Assembly (NCBI GenBank): GCA_003508835.1
Contig: PUFA01000006.1
Coordinates: forward strand, 3,968,001-4,032,000
Length of the DNA stretch: 64,000 nucleotides
Source: Eonycteris spelaea
Taxonomy: Eukaryota > Chordata > Mammalia > Chiroptera > Pteropodidae
Direction of reading: 5' to 3'
A program made the translations under genes and the position numbers. The notes under the pieces were generated by a model. The model worked only from the letters and a program-made list of their open reading frames with translations. It did not search any database and was not told the DNA's origin. Below are positions 1 to 12,534 of the stretch, in pieces. Within the stretch, counting starts at the first letter, position 1, and every line of letters begins with the position of its first letter.

Positions 1-599
1 CCCAGAAAAGCCAAGCATAGTTCAAGTGAGAGCTAACAAAGCAAAGAGCAGGAAGGGGCTGCCAGGGTTACAAAGTCTCTGAACGAACTTTTTAGAAGAG
101 CCAGTACAATTCAACCCCTCTCACAGGCAGGCAGCTAGTGGCAGGCCCAATCCCAGCAAATGCTAAAGAAAGTAATGGGGCCAAGGTCCAAGAAAGGATC
201 CCAGCTGAAGGGGATCCAGACCTCCTAGCCAACTGCGTGTAGGAGCAGGACACAAGCAGGAAAGTATGGCAGTGTTGTCTCGGGAGAAGTCGACTATGTC
301 TGCCAAGGAGCAACGCCTTTCTTTTAGCAATCGCTGAAGTTCCCTGGCCAGCTTCCTCTCTACAGTCCTTGGAGAGAGACTTGCTATCACAATGCTTCAC
401 CCTTGTGCATAGAATCCTCCCGTCAGATGGGTTCATGATTCCACCATCACATTCAAGCATAAACCTGTCTGAAGAACAGACCAAAGACCTCACAGGAAGG
501 CCTGTCTGGTTCATTGCTTCACCAATATCCTTTTTGTCTTCTGTAGTGATAGACATTTTAGCTGGGCACATGCCACCCAGCAAAAGATTGCATTTCCTA

Positions 600-905
600 G
601 GCTCCCTAGAGCTAGATGAGGCCAATGGCTGGTGTGAACCTAAATCATACATACACTTCCAGTCTTGCCCTCCCCTTTCTCGTTCTTGCTGACCAGGGTG
701 TGGACATGATGGTGGGAGATGGAAGCCAAATGTTGTACATGACAGAAGAGTAAGTTTATAAGATACCCACCCTGTGAAGCTACCACATCAGCCCACGGCC
801 ACTTACACTCGGACTGTGACATAAGACAGAAATAAACTTCTGTCTTATCTAAGCCACTCTTACAGTCAGGTTCTCGTTACAGGACCTAGAACCTGTATCC
901 TAACA
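600..905 (+). mobile_element. Possible LTR 3' end (old MaLR-like)
   Basis: The segment ends with AGAAATAAACTTCTGTCTTA, a TAAGCCACTC stretch and ..CCTAACACATACAC. This resembles the polyadenylation signal and terminal part of old mammalian LTRs. The 5' end is not recognisable. Noncoding. Confidence 0.3.
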
Positions 906-1099
906 CATACACGAAATTCACAACATAGTCCTCCATTCGTAGATATTTATGGACAAACCAGGATCACTAAACAATAGAAGAAAACCAATAGCAGAATGAG
1001 AAAGCCTAAGATAGAAAAAAAGAAAAAGAAAAAAGGGTTCAGTCCAAAGGAAACAGATAATTCAAATAAAAGAGAACCTTAAAATAAATGATCATGATT

Positions 1100-2420
1100 A
1101 TCTTCAGCAATAATTGAGATTATTTAACTTAATAGAAATGAAGTAGTTGCTATGAAGATAGAGCAGTCAGTGAAGAGAAAAATAATTACTGAAAATTAAA
1201 AATATGACTCATGGAAAAAACTCAGTGGGTGAACTGAATGACACAGTGGATATGGATAAGGACAGGTTGAGGATCTAGACATTAAAACTAGAAAATATCC
1301 CAGAATGTACAGCGAGACATCAAGAACAAAGTTAAGATCCACGGAGGATAAGTCCAAAAGGTTCGATATCCATCAAAAAGGAAATCTAGAAACAGACACC
1401 ACAGACCATGGCAGAGGGAGGGGGAGGGGGAGAAATAGTCAAAGAAAGAACAAAAGAAATTGCCCTCAGTTGAATACACACGGATTTTTAAATTGAAAGA
1501 ACACACAGAATTCAGGACAGAATTCATGAAAAGGAAATTTAGACCCATCTTGTTGAAATTTCCAAACATTAAGGATAAAAACCAAAATGCTTCCAGAGAG
1601 AATCAAAACTGACATCAGAATTTCTCACTTGTAACACAACCAGGGGTCCCAGGACAGTGGGGCAGTACTTTCAAAAGGCTGGAGGACAAAGAGTTTGAAC
1701 TAAGAATTCTAAACCCCCAAACTCTGAAAACGAAATAAAGATATTTTTGGTTAAGAGTTCAGAAAGTTTATCACTCAGGCACCTATATTTTCTGGAAGAA
1801 GAAGAAGAAAAAAAAACCTCCTAGAGTTCTTTCTATCAATCAAAAATGGATTCCAAAAAGACGATGACATGGAATTCAAGAAACAGTAAAGGAAACCCTA
1901 AATACCTTTGAAGGAAAATTGGTCCTTGACTTGTGGAAGACTGTTCTTGTGAGGAAGTTTCAGTCATGTGGAATTCCATTTCTTTCTCTTGGGTCCATTC
2001 ATACTAAGTGGTTCCCCAGGAAATAATATCTTCAAAATCATACTATATATATTAGCTTCAATTTTTAGAGTTAACATATAGACTGTATAATTATAATATA
2101 AAGGAGAACGTAAATGTTATGAAACTTATCAGTGTAAGAGTAATAATATATAAGTAACAAATTTAAAGACGGACAGGAGAAAGGATATGGAAAGAAGGTA
2201 ATGTGCACAGATTTCTTCATTGTTCATAACAGGAAGTGAACAGATACTTGGAGCCGACAGGCCAGGATATAGCAATTTAAGTATTTGAAGATGCTAAAAA
2301 GGCAACTGCCAGAATAACCAAAAACGTATAACTATCGAAAACGGTGAGATGGCATAGAAGGAAATTGGAGGAGAGGGTAAATACAAAAAAATTTAAAAAT
2401 CCTTAAGCTTTCATAGCAGA
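1100..2420 (+). mobile_element. Old L1M/HAL1-like LINE fragment
   Basis: A-rich plus-strand sequence with diverged LINE phrases such as AAAAGGCTGGAGGACAAAG, GAATTCTAAACCCCCAAACT and a GAAATAAAGATATTTTTGG region. These resemble HAL1/L1M middle and 3' parts. Frames are destroyed; only short chance ORFs remain. Confidence 0.45.
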
Positions 2421-2984
2421 GTTAGTACCATAATAAAGAGAGAATGGTTTCAAATTCTGGGGCCTGGACGACATCAGACTTCGGGGAAATTAACAACTTC
2501 CGAAGAAACAAACTCAATGACCACACCAGTACTATATTTCATCAATACTTGCTGCGATGCAAAGACTTCTGTCTTGTGACCCCAAGCATCAGATGTGTTA
2601 TGACTGGGAACAGATGTTTATAGAGAACTCATTTAAATAACAAATCTGAAGCCTGATTTGATTCACGTCCTCAGCCTCTTCTCCCACCACTGTGTTCTGC
2701 ACGTCTGACCCTCTAACCCCACTGAGCTAAACCTTGCGCCTCTCACACTCAGCGTTTCCCTCCAGTGTCACCCTGCCTTTGCCCACTAGTCCCATTTCTA
2801 CAAGGTGAAATTCTGTTTGTCTTTTGGATCCCAGGGTACCATCTCTAAATTCTATCCTCCTAAGCCCTTCCTCCCCACCTGCAACCAGTACTCTGAACCT
2901 GTTTCCATCATGGCATCTACCACATTCTTATTACCTATTTTCGTTTATGTCTCTCTCCTTATATGCTTTGTATGTTTAAGTGCA

Positions 2985-3830
2985 AAGTCCATGTCTTTCT
3001 TTAAATTGAGGTATAGCATACCTACAATTATGTACACATATCATAAGTGTACAAGTCAAATAGTTTTTACATATATACACCCATGGAATATGTGACTAAC
3101 CAGATCAAGATGTAGAACATTCTGTCACCCCAAAAAGCTTCTGCCTGCCCTTTCCTGGTCAGTAAACTGCCCACTAGAGCTAAACACTTATTCTAATATC
3201 ATAAAATTAGTTTCCCTGTTTCTTGAACTTCAGTTAAGTGGAATTAATAGCAACAGTCTTATTGTGTCTGAATTCTGTTACTTCTTATTGTGTCTCTGAG
3301 ATCCATCCATATTTTTGTCAGTAGTGGTACTTTGTTCTTTTTTTATTACTATGTAATAATTCTTGTATAAATATACCACAGTTTATATATCCATTCTATT
3401 TGTTACCATTTGGGCTGTTTCCAGTGTCTTGCTGTCATGAATGAAGCTGTTATGAACATTCTTGTTTGTGTTTTTTGGCAGACAAATTGTGCGTTTCTGT
3501 AGGATATGTTCTTGGGTGTGGAATTTTTGGATTACAGGGTAGGTGTGTGTTTGGCTTTGAAGATTTTGCCAATCAATTGTCTGAATGGTTATGTCTATTT
3601 ACCTTCCCACCTACAATGTACAAGAAGAGTTCGAGCTGCTCCACATCCTTGCCAACATTTGGTATCATTTTGTTTGTTTCATGTTAGCCGTTCTGGTGAA
3701 TGTGTGGTGGATTTAATTTATATTTTCCTAATGAGTAATGATGTCGAACACCTTTTCACATGTTTATGGACCATTAGACAACCTCTTTTTTGAAAGAGCC
3801 TGTTCAAATCTCTTGCCATTTTTTTTAAAT
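2985..3830 (-). mobile_element. L1M fragment A (minus strand)
   Basis: On the + strand this reads as the reverse complement of an L1M 3' region: TTAAATTGAGGTATAGCATA, ATCCATCCATATTTTTG, TTTCCAGTGTCTTGCTGTCA, CATCCTTGCCAACATTTGG, CTAATGAGTAATGATGTC. Strongly diverged with no open frame. First of three overlapping segments in the same orientation. Confidence 0.75.
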
Positions 3831-5035
3831 TGTGATAAAATACGCATAAAATATATATCATCTTAATCATTTTTAATTTCAGTCTGCGAGTATTTTCACA
3901 TTGCTGTGCAATGTGCATGATTCTCCAGAACTCTTTCCATTTTGCAAACTGAAACTCTATCCTCATTAAATAACGATTCCCCTTGCCTCTCCTCACCAGC
4001 CCCAGCCCAGAAACCACCATTCTTTCTGTCTCTAGGGATTTGATTATTCTAGTTACCTCACGTAAGTAAAATCAGTAACTGTCTTTATGTGACTTGCTTA
4101 TTTCAGTTAGTATAAGGTCCTCGAGGTTCATCTACACTGTAGGATGTGTTCAAATGCCTTTCTTTTAAGTCTGGATAATATTCCATTGTATGTCTATACC
4201 ACATTTTGTTTCTCCGTTCCTCTGTTTCTGAACACTTGCCATTGCTTCCACCTTTTGGCTATTGTGAATAATGTTACTATGAACATGGCTGTACAAATAT
4301 CTCTTTGAGACTCTGCTTTCAGTTCTTTGGTGTACATACCCAGAAGTGGAATTGCTAGATCACGTGGTAATTCTATTTCACTTTTTTTGAAAATTGAAAC
4401 CACCGTACTATTTTCTATCGAGGCTGCACCATTCCGTACTTCCACCTGCAGCACACAACGGTTCCGATTTCTCCACATTCTCCCGGCACTTGTTATTTTC
4501 CATGTTGGTTTTTTTGAGGCGATAGTAGCCATCCTAATGCAAGTGAGGGGATAGCTTGTGGTTTTGATCTGCATTTCTCTAATGAATAGTGATGTTGACT
4601 ATCTTTTCGTGTGTCTGTTGGCCATTTGTATATATTCTTTGGAGAAATATTCAAAGGGCTATTCTAGTCCTTTACTCACATTTTAATCTGGTTGTTTGGT
4701 TTTGTTCTTGATTTGTAGTTCTTTATATATTCTGTATATTAACGCTTACCACATACACGATTTGTAAATATTTCTCCCGTTTTGTAGGTTGCCTTTCATC
4801 CTGTTAATCATGCCATCTGATGCATAAAAGTTTAAATTTTGATTAAGTCCAGTTTATCTATTTTTACATTGCTTGCCTATGTGTAGTGTCATGTCCAAGA
4901 AATCATCGCGAAACCCAGTATTGTGAAACTTTTCCTTATGTTTTCTTCTAAGGGTTTATAATTTCAGCTCTTATGTTTAGGTCTTTGGTCCATTTTGAGT
5001 CAAGTTTAGCCAAAAGTTAATTGAGATGCCTTTTT
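3831..5035 (-). mobile_element. L1M fragment B (minus strand)
   Basis: Restarts the same L1M 3'-end sequence (AATTGTGATAAAATACGCAT ... ATATTCCATTGTATGTCTAT ... CACCTTTTGGCTATTGTGAA ... TTCTTTATATATTCTGTATA ... ATTTTGAGTCAAGTTT), so it overlaps fragment A in consensus coordinates. It must be a separate insertion or a duplication. Confidence 0.8.
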
Positions 5036-5039
5036 AAAA

Positions 5040-5520
5040 TTCATTTTTATAAGTTTTTTATATCCTGGATGAGTTGTCAAAATGTATTCCGAATATCTTT
5101 CCCCAGTCTGTGGTTTGTCTTTTAACTATATTCTTAGTATCTTCGATGAGCAGATTTTTTTCATTTTAGTGAAGCCCAATTTATCTGTTTTTTCTTTTAT
5201 GATTATGCATTTATGATCTTTGCAAACTGTGTAAGAAATCTTTGCTAGATCCAAGTTCAAAAAGTACGTTTTTGTTTTCTTCTATGAATTTATGCTTAGA
5301 CTATTGTTTTTGGGCCAGTCATCCATTTCACATTAATATTTGTGTATGGTGTGAGGTAGGGACCAGTTTACTTCTTCCTTATAGATACCAAATTGCTTCA
5401 GCACTATTTATTGAAAATTATCATTTCCCCACCAAATGCGGTAACACCTTAATTATAAATTGAGTAACTATATATGTGAGAGTCTGTTTCCTTACTTTAT
5501 TGTCTCCATTATTTTTTTTT
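5040..5520 (-). mobile_element. L1M fragment C (minus strand)
   Basis: Again steps back in the L1 consensus (..TTTATATCCTGGATGAGTTG.., CCCAGTCTGTGGTTTGTCTT) and then continues to GTATGGTGTGAGGTAGGGAC and the GTAAC..CCTTAATTATAAATTGAG region. It overlaps the end of fragment B. Same orientation, diverged, noncoding. Confidence 0.7.
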
Positions 5521-5829
5521 TAATTTCGCCCTTTGTTGATATCACATGGTCAACATTATAGTAAGGTTTTTTTTATATTACTGGCCTGACATTGAAAAGG
5601 TTCATGTAATGCTTAAAGACTGAGTGAATAAATGAAATGAACTTCAAAGTGATCATTATAACTACTGTATTATTACTAGTACAGTTATATTCATTCTGCC
5701 ATGTAGGCAAGGATGGTGGAGACCACAGGTAATCTCTGCTGTTATCATTGTTCACTTTTGGAATACACTGTGTATGTTACCTGGTCTCCCTGGTCATTTG
5801 TCCTTATATATAGTTTATTCTAGTGTTTG

Positions 5830-5870
5830 CATGTGTGTGTGTGTGTGTGCTTACACATGCACGCACACAC
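5830..5870. repeat. (TG)n followed by CA-rich arm
   Basis: GT repeats at 5833-5849 are followed after CTTA by ACACATGCACGCACACAC. The two arms are nearly complementary. Confidence 0.85.
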
Positions 5871-6639
5871 ATTATAGTGTGTTCTGTGTATTGCTCTTCA
5901 TAGTAAACTGAAGAACCTTAGCTCTCTTGGAAGCTTATAGACAGGTGTGCCTTTTGAACCACAGTCATTTGTGTAGAAACAAAATGCTACCAAAGGAACA
6001 GCTAGCGGCCTGCTGGAAACTAATGAGAGAGCAGGCCACTGCTAAGAATGTGGAATGCAGAGCTTTCTTAGACAACATTGATGAGAGACTGGCAGAATGA
6101 GAATGGCCAGAGGACAAGTCACCTGATTCTGCCTAACTTTCATTTTAAGCTTTGTTCTTTCTTAAGCTCCTTCACCCACAGGTACTTCCTGGACCATTTA
6201 AGATAAATCCATTGAGTTAAGTTCAGATACTACCAAGTTCTTAGGGGGTGTCTAGAAGCTTCTTTTAATCTTTACTGGAACTAGGTGGATATAAATAAAT
6301 GACAAGATAGGTAGATGATAGGTAACTAGATTTATACCAATAGATAACTTAGTAGATTAATAAACTAAAAGTACCTGAGTTTCACCAGGCCTTTGCTGAG
6401 TCAAGACTACGGTCTCTGACCTCAGTTCATTTTCAGTCTCAATGGGAATAGACTTAAACACTATTGATACTTTTGTAGGTGAAAGAAAAAAAAAATCTCT
6501 TAGCAAGGTCTGCCATGTGATGGGAAGGAAAGCTGCTAGGAACAGCGGGGGTCACCAGAAGGGTTTGGACTGTGTTTTCAGTCTGAGGCCTCTCCTACCG
6601 GAGAGGCTGGCATGGCCCCAGCTGCCTGGATGGTCTGCA

Positions 6640-6815
6640 CTGCAGAGGTCTCCTGACGGCCCAGGTTCAGGATCCAGTTCTGCCATTGCCAGCGTCGTGA
6701 TTTTCTGCCTCAGCTTCCTCATCCGTAAAATGAGGATGATAATAGTCCTTTCCTGGCAGAGTTATAATGTAAACACTAAGAACAGCCCGGACACATATTA
6801 AGAATTCAGTGGTTC
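6640..6815 (+). mobile_element. MIR SINE
   Basis: CAGGATCCAGTTCTGCCATT, TGCCTCAGCTTCCTCATCCG, TAAAATGAGGATGATAATAG and the AAGAACAGCCCGGACACATA 3' region match the MIR core in plus orientation. Confidence 0.8.
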
Positions 6816-7499
6816 GGACTAGACACAGGACTGGTTAAGAATATCTTTGCCTGAGTTATCGTAACCACAAATAATCAAGGCTAAGTCTGGCTTCCGAGGA
6901 TCTTGCAGAGTAGAGCTGTGCCTGCGTTATTGCTTAGTCTTTACTGTGAAACGTGTTCCTGCTTTCCTCAAGGATGTCACTGGAAACGTCGTCCTCCCGG
7001 TGATGTCAATTCCACCTTGGCCCCTGAGCTCTCTAACAGGAAACAAACACCAGCCAGGTATAACTCACCCAGGGTTGCCTACCTTTCTCTTTGCTATGAA
7101 TAGAATTTGCTTTGCAACCATCAGATAGAAATTCCAAGCCCTGTCTCCATCTTGGGATTGGGAGGGAGGAAAAGGAAAAATAGGAATGCAGAGACCACAG
7201 TCACGCAAGGAAAGGGATTTGGGAGCCTCCCAGACAGTGAATAACCATCACTCATTGTTGGGAGCAGCATTTACCCAGAAACTCAGCCCTGAGGTTAGCA
7301 GGGTTATGCAGAGTGATCTGTACATGGGGAGGAGACTTTAGTGCAAGTATGTAGATGGCTGTAGTTAGCTGAGAATACTTCCTAGAGAAGCTGGGATGCT
7401 GGGAAGGAAGGCAGAATCCATCTGGGTCACTCTGACCAAGGTCAGTGCTCTTGGGGGTTTCTAGGTGGTGGCCTGCCCTCGGGGTTCACATCCTCCCTC

Positions 7500-7640
7500 T
7501 GCCTTTTCTTATCATCTGAAGCAATTAGCCTTACCTCTTTGAGCCTCAATCTTCTCATCTGCAAAAAGGGTACATGTGTGAGGGTTACTCTATGAATGTT
7601 TCATACAGTTAGAGCGTGTGGTAAATTTAAGTATTTAAAT
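7500..7640 (+). mobile_element. MIR SINE, partial
   Basis: TTACCTCTTTGAGCCTCAAT followed by CTTCTCATCTGCAAAAAGGG, plus orientation. Confidence 0.65.
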
Positions 7641-7830
7641 TATTTTTCAATGTTTTACTCGGTGCTAGGTCCAGTGCCAGGCACTGGACATGTGAAGATG
7701 AATAAGGCCCAGTCTCTGCCCAGTCCAACCTATCAGACCTCTCCCTTTGGGGATATGAGTTTGCCAGGACAATGCTGATGCACAGTAAAGCCATGGCCCT
7801 GACCCATGGCAGACCTCTCAAGCTTCTCAG
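7640..7830 (-). mobile_element. L2 LINE 3' end, minus strand
   Basis: GGTGCTAGGTCCAGTGCCAG, then GAAGATGAATAAGGCCCAGT and CTCTGCCCAG, is the reverse complement of an L2 3' terminus (normally ..CCAGCGCCTAGCACAGTGCC..). Confidence 0.5.
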
Positions 7831-8279
7831 GAAAGCAGTACTATTTGACCTATTGGATTAGTGAGAAACTTCTTCTTCCCAACGTAGGTAATCATCAGAC
7901 CCTAGGTAATGCCTATTTTTCATGAGTGAATCAAGGCCAGAGGGTATGAGGAGCTGGTCGCCCCAGAAGCCTGATCCAGCCCAGCAGCATACCCTGGCCA
8001 CCCCGTGGGACCAGATTGTACCTTCCACCTACTTTCTGAGGGTTAGTACCGACCCCAGTTCTGTTAGAAGGTCTGGGCACAGCCAAGACTTCACAGTTTG
8101 GGGCTTATTCTTGTCATTCTAGGGTGTAGCAGGGAACATGCGGAGACTTCTGTCCATGTCCTGAACCCACCCAGTGGAAGTGCAGTGTGGGGTCCCTGCC
8201 AGGCTGTCTGGGCCCAAAGCTCAGGCTGGGGGAGAGGCAGAAAACTCAACATTCCCAGTAGCCACATTTCAGCCTCCTG

Positions 8280-8420
8280 TGTTCTGCATATGTTGTACCG
8301 CCCACCTAGGCTAGAATCCCCTGCTTTCAAATCTAACCATCATCATTTCCCCCATCTCTCAAGGCCAAGCTCAAACACATCTTCTTTCAAGGAGCATCCC
8401 TGACTTCTCTGTGGAATTAG
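8280..8420 (+). mobile_element. L2 LINE fragment
   Basis: CAAGGCCAAGCTCAAACACA, then TCTTTCAAGGAGCATCCCTG, corresponds to the L2 3' segment, plus orientation. Confidence 0.6.
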
Positions 8421-8934
8421 CCTTCAGAATCCTTTTTCTGCCTGATCCCTGGGGAGGAGCAATGTGTAAACACAGAGAGGTCAAGAGCCTGTTGGTTAGG
8501 GTTGACGCACCAGTGAAAGTGCAGGGTGGAGAGAGGAGGGTGGAAAGGCTGAGTGGGGCCTGGTGATGACGGGCTAAAATGCCATTAGCTGACGCTCCCC
8601 CACAATGGGAGCTACTGAGAGTTCTTGACAAAGGGAGGGGTCTGGTGAGGTTGGCAACTAAAGAGATTTCTCTTGCCACAAGAAATGGTGGAGTGGGGTA
8701 GGGTTAGGCTAGGATGGGGGAAAGTTGAGAACCTAGAGGGAAGATGATTAGTTACAGGAGGCAGATAGAGGAATTTCATCAGTTTCCCCAAATGCTAGGC
8801 TGTAAAAAAAAAAAAGTGTATGTAGGATTTAATGGGAAATTTTGTAAAAATATAGATTCTGGGGCCCTTTTCCCACAGATCTGTTTCAGTGGATCTGGAA
8901 TGGAGCCAGCACCTGTGTTTAAGAAGATGCCCCA

Positions 8935-9504
8935 GGACATTTTGATGGTGCGGGGCTGGACTATTCAATAACGATGTGAGGACAACTGGCTATCTATATT
9001 GAGAAAAAACTAACCTTTTCCTTTACCTCACGCCGTACACAAAAATAAATGCCAGATGGAGTCAAGGTGGCACTAGAAAGGGGTAGAAAGGAGGGAGGGC
9101 AGGATAGAGGGATGGGGAGGTGGAGGGGCAGAGAGAGGGGGAAAAGATGATAAAGGAACTGGAAGAAAATTAGGTGACGTTCTAAAAACTCATCTTGGGT
9201 ATGAAACCTAAAAGTCGTAAAGAGAAAGATTGATGATGCGTGACCCCATGAAAACAAAATTTTTCTGTTTAGCAAAGTGAAAGACTAATGATAAGTAGGT
9301 AGAAATATTTGTAGTTCGCATATAAAGGATTAATATCCCCAATATCAAAAGTTTGTATAAACAAATAATAAAATACAAATTGTTAGACACATAAGAGATG
9401 AAAAATAATTCCCTGAATTAAATAATTGTTTAATACATTTATGCAAAGTTCTAAGCCTCACTAGAGATCAAGAAATACAGATTTTAAAAAGAAATTAGAT
9501 GCCT
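8935..9504 (+). mobile_element. L1M fragment, 5' piece of an element split by an LTR
   Basis: Plus-strand L1M phrases: ACAACTGGCTATCTATATTG, CTTTACCTCACGCCGTACAC, GGATTAATATCCCCAATATC, CCTCACTAGAGATCAAGAAA. The consensus continues at 9981 after the inserted LTR. Confidence 0.65.
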
Positions 9505-9980
9505 CCGTGGTCAACAGAATAATGATCCCTAAAGATGTCTACATTCTAATCCCTGAAACCTGTGAATATATTGCCTTTCGTGGCAAAAGGGAGTTTGTAG
9601 ATGTGATTAAGGATCTGGAGATGGGAGAGCATCCTGGATCATCCAAGTGGACCCAACACAATCACAAAGAGTCCTTATAAGTGAAAGAGGGAGGCAGGGC
9701 AGTCATCGTTCGTGTCATTCAAAGTGAGAAGGATGTGGCTGGCCATTGCTGGCTTTGAAGACGGAAGGGGCCATGAGCCGAGGAATGCAAGTGGACACTA
9801 GAAGTTGGAAAAGGCGAGGAAATGGATTCTTCCCTAGAGCCTCTAGAAAGAAAAATGGCCCTACCTTGATTCTAGCCCAGTGAGACCCATTTCAGGCCAC
9901 TAGAACTGTAAGATAATACATTTTAGCCACTACGTTTGTAGTTATTTGTCCTAGCAGTAATAGGAAACAAATACAACCAT
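9505..9980 (+). mobile_element. MLT1-like ERVL-MaLR solo LTR inserted in L1M
   Basis: Contains CCCTAAAGATGTCTACATTC, CCTGAAACCTGTGAATATAT, AGATGTGATTAAGGATCTGG, GAGTCCTTATAAGTGAAAGA, GGCCATGAGCCGAGGAATGC and AGGCCACTAGAACTGTAAGA, then AGCAGTAATAGGAAACAAAT. These are typical of MLT1-class LTRs, in order and in plus orientation. No internal retroviral genes are visible. The family name is from memory. Confidence 0.65.
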
Positions 9981-10388
9981 TTTGCCTTTCATATTAGTAA
10001 ATATTAAAGGGAATGGTTATATTTCAGGTAGAAAGAAGCTTAAAGAAACAGTCCTCACACACAATTGTTGGGGGTATAAATTTGTGCTTTTGGGGAAGTT
10101 ATTTGTCAGCACCCATCGAAAGCTTCAAGGTACATCCTCTTTGGCCAAGTATTTTCCCTTCTTGGAATTTATCCTGTGGATATACACAAGTATGCAGAAG
10201 ATATTCTTTGTAACATTTCTTGGAATGAAAAAAGCTGGGGACAACCTTTATGTGCCATCAATAAAGGTCGGGCTGAATTTGATTACAGCTACAAATGGAA
10301 TACTTTGCTGGCCCTAGAAAGAGTGAGGTGAACCTATCCACATATGGGTTTAAAAAAAAAGAAAGAAAGAAAAGAAAGAGAGGGTGGG

Positions 10389-10481
<93 letters not shown>

Positions 10482-10860
10482 AGAAAGAAAGAAAGAAAGA
10501 AAAAGAAAGAAAAGAAGGAAGAAGGAAGAAGAAGAAGGAAGGAAGGAAGGAAGGAAGGAAGGAAGGAGGAGGAAGAAGGAAGGAAGGAAGGAAAGGAGGA
10601 AGGAAGGAAAGAGGCAAGTCACAGATCAGGATATATGATATGTTTTTGATTTCTTCATTTATATAAAAAATTCAATATGTACACATTTATATAAATACCT
10701 TACAATGTAGAAAGGACATATTAAATTAACTGTAGCTTCTCTGAAGTAGGGCATGTGGGGGACAAGGAGATGCAGGGGAAGTACAAATCTACAATGGCTT
10801 AAAATTTTTCAAGCACCTTTTTATGTTTAAAAAAACGTTAAAAAGGAAAAAGCTTCCAGC
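9981..10860 (+). mobile_element. L1M fragment, 3' piece, interrupted by purine microsatellites
   Basis: Resumes the L1M 3' region: GGAATTTATCCTGTGGATAT, GACAACCTTTATGTGCCATC, GGAATACTTTGCTGGCC. It breaks at 10352 into a purine tract and continues from about 10616 with AT-rich 3' UTR-like sequence to an A-rich end near 10830-10850. Confidence 0.65.
10352..10614 (+). repeat. Polypurine tract: (GA)n, (GAAA)n and (GGAA)n
   Basis: A263-base stretch with a single pyrimidine (T at 10385). Positions 10386-10614 are unbroken purines. It is made of GA repeats (about 10391-10446), GAAA repeats (about 10447-10520) and GGAA repeats (about 10533-10610). The long Lys/Glu/Arg and Ser/Phe/Leu frames it produces are not genes. 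Confidence 0.95.
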
Positions 10861-11574
10861 CTTTCTATTCTGTAGCCAGTCATTGGAACTTCTAGTTTAA
10901 ATAAATCTGGTCTGGACCAAAGTCCCTGGAGTGAACACAGAGTAGATGTAGGGAGCCGAAACAACTGGATGTGGAGATGAAAACACGGTTGGGGCTGGGC
11001 CTTGAAGTCAGGAAGGGGCGTGCAGGTCAGGACCCGGCCAGGATCCGGACAGCTGGGGCCAGTGTCCAGGAGGCCTGGAGATCAGGATGCACACAGCTTC
11101 CTGGGCTGTCTGTGCCCTGAACCCCTCTGGTTGCTGGTAGGTCAACAGCTGTGGGAGACCCCGACCTGAGTGGTCAGAATCCTACAGGTGGGCCCAGTGC
11201 CTGGCTGAGGCAAGGCCAGGGCTTCGACCCACATTTGCAGTGTTGGTTGGCCAGCAGTCTTAGCTGAGACCAACACAGTATCCTTCCCCAGTGCTCCCTG
11301 AGAGTGGCCAGCAGGCCTGCAGGGGTGTCCACCTCTCAGCCAGTCCCACTTAGAGGTGGGGGTGCCTTTTATAAACATCAGCACATATCCCTAGCTGTAT
11401 CTCATCTTGACCAAGGTCTGATGGGGACTTGGAGCTTCGTTTGTCCTGTGAAATTCTTCCCCATCTCCATTACAGCCCGCCTGAGCAAACTAGGAAACTT
11501 GGCCAGTGTTTTTCACGGCTGGCCACACTCCTACCTGATCTTAAAATCCTAAATCTATTATTGTCAGAATGAGA

Positions 11575-11700
11575 ATGACCCTTGAGGTCATTTAGCCTGA
11601 CTCTTCACATTACAGAAGGGAAAATAGTCCCAGAGAGGGGAGTGCCTTGCCAAGGGTCACACAGCAGAGCTGTGTTTTGGGGCTTCTTGCTACAGGTGAC
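11575..11700 (-). mobile_element. MIR SINE, minus strand
   Basis: ACATTACAGAAGGGAAAATA, CCCAGAGAGGGGAGTGCCTT and CAAGGGTCACACAGCAGAGC are the reverse complement of the MIR core. Confidence 0.75.
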
Positions 11701-11924
11701 TGGGCTCCAGGCCTATTCCTCTGCCCTTGCTGAAGGAAACTCACGGAGAAAGGTGGGAGAGTCCTGGGAGGCAGCCCAGCCATAGTGAGGAGCCCAGGTG
11801 CTCAGGCCCCTTCTCTCACCTGGTGCTCTACTCGTAACTAAGATCCATCTGCCCCTGTAGAGCTCCCCCAGAGGCTGAGTTGGGGTCAAACGTCACCTGC
11901 TTTCAGAAGAATGGGCCCCAAACA

Positions 11925-12065
11925 GAATCAGAGGACTCAGGGATTTTCTTCAGTTTTCCCTGGACACTTCCTAGTTGGTTATCTTTGGGTAGGTCATGCC
12001 TCTCCTTGGGCCTCAGTTTCCTCCCAGAAGCAAATGGGGATGTTGGGTACAAAATGCTGTGAATT
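11925..12065 (+). mobile_element. MIR SINE, plus strand
   Basis: TGGGTAGGTCATGCCTCTCC, then TTGGGCCTCAGTTTCCTCCC and AGAAGCAAATGGGGATG, follow the MIR core order. Confidence 0.65.
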
Positions 12066-12534
12066 TTAAGACAGGACTGTGCTCGTACAACTCACACATT
12101 CAGCCATAACAGAGGCCGGAATTCAGGACCCTGCCCAGATCTGCTGTCATGGGCCTCACTGACTGGTCATTATTCCACGGGGTCCCAGTGACCAAGAGGT
12201 ACAATGGAGGCTCCAAAATCACCAACTTCAGTAGGAGAACCATCTCATGTAGCTTCCATGGAGACAGGGGATCTTCCCGCTGACCTGGGAAAGCTGTGTG
12301 CCAAGACTGAGGTGATTTCAATCCATGAGTGTCTTCGGTTCTAGCTTGTCACCAACTGATCCCCTGCCTGTCCTCCTGTTCCCACTGCGGGGACCCCTTG
12401 GTCCTGTCCAGCTTGGGCACGGGTGCTTCGCTCGTACGGGGGAACTTGGAAAGCCTACGCACATAGCTGGGAGGTTCCGCATCATGCCGCCTTCTCCGGA
12501 GTCCCCGCCAGACTCAACGTCTGCTCTCATTTCT

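Noticed and set aside
2985..5520. Possibility of an active LINE-1
   Set aside because: The sequence is strongly diverged, fragmented and without open ORF2.
9505..9980. Possibility of a provirus
   Set aside because: Only a solo LTR-like sequence is present; no internal retroviral genes flank it.
10258..10666. Long frames rich in Arg/Glu/Lys (+) or Ser/Phe/Leu (-)
   Set aside because: They are translations of the purine microsatellite.
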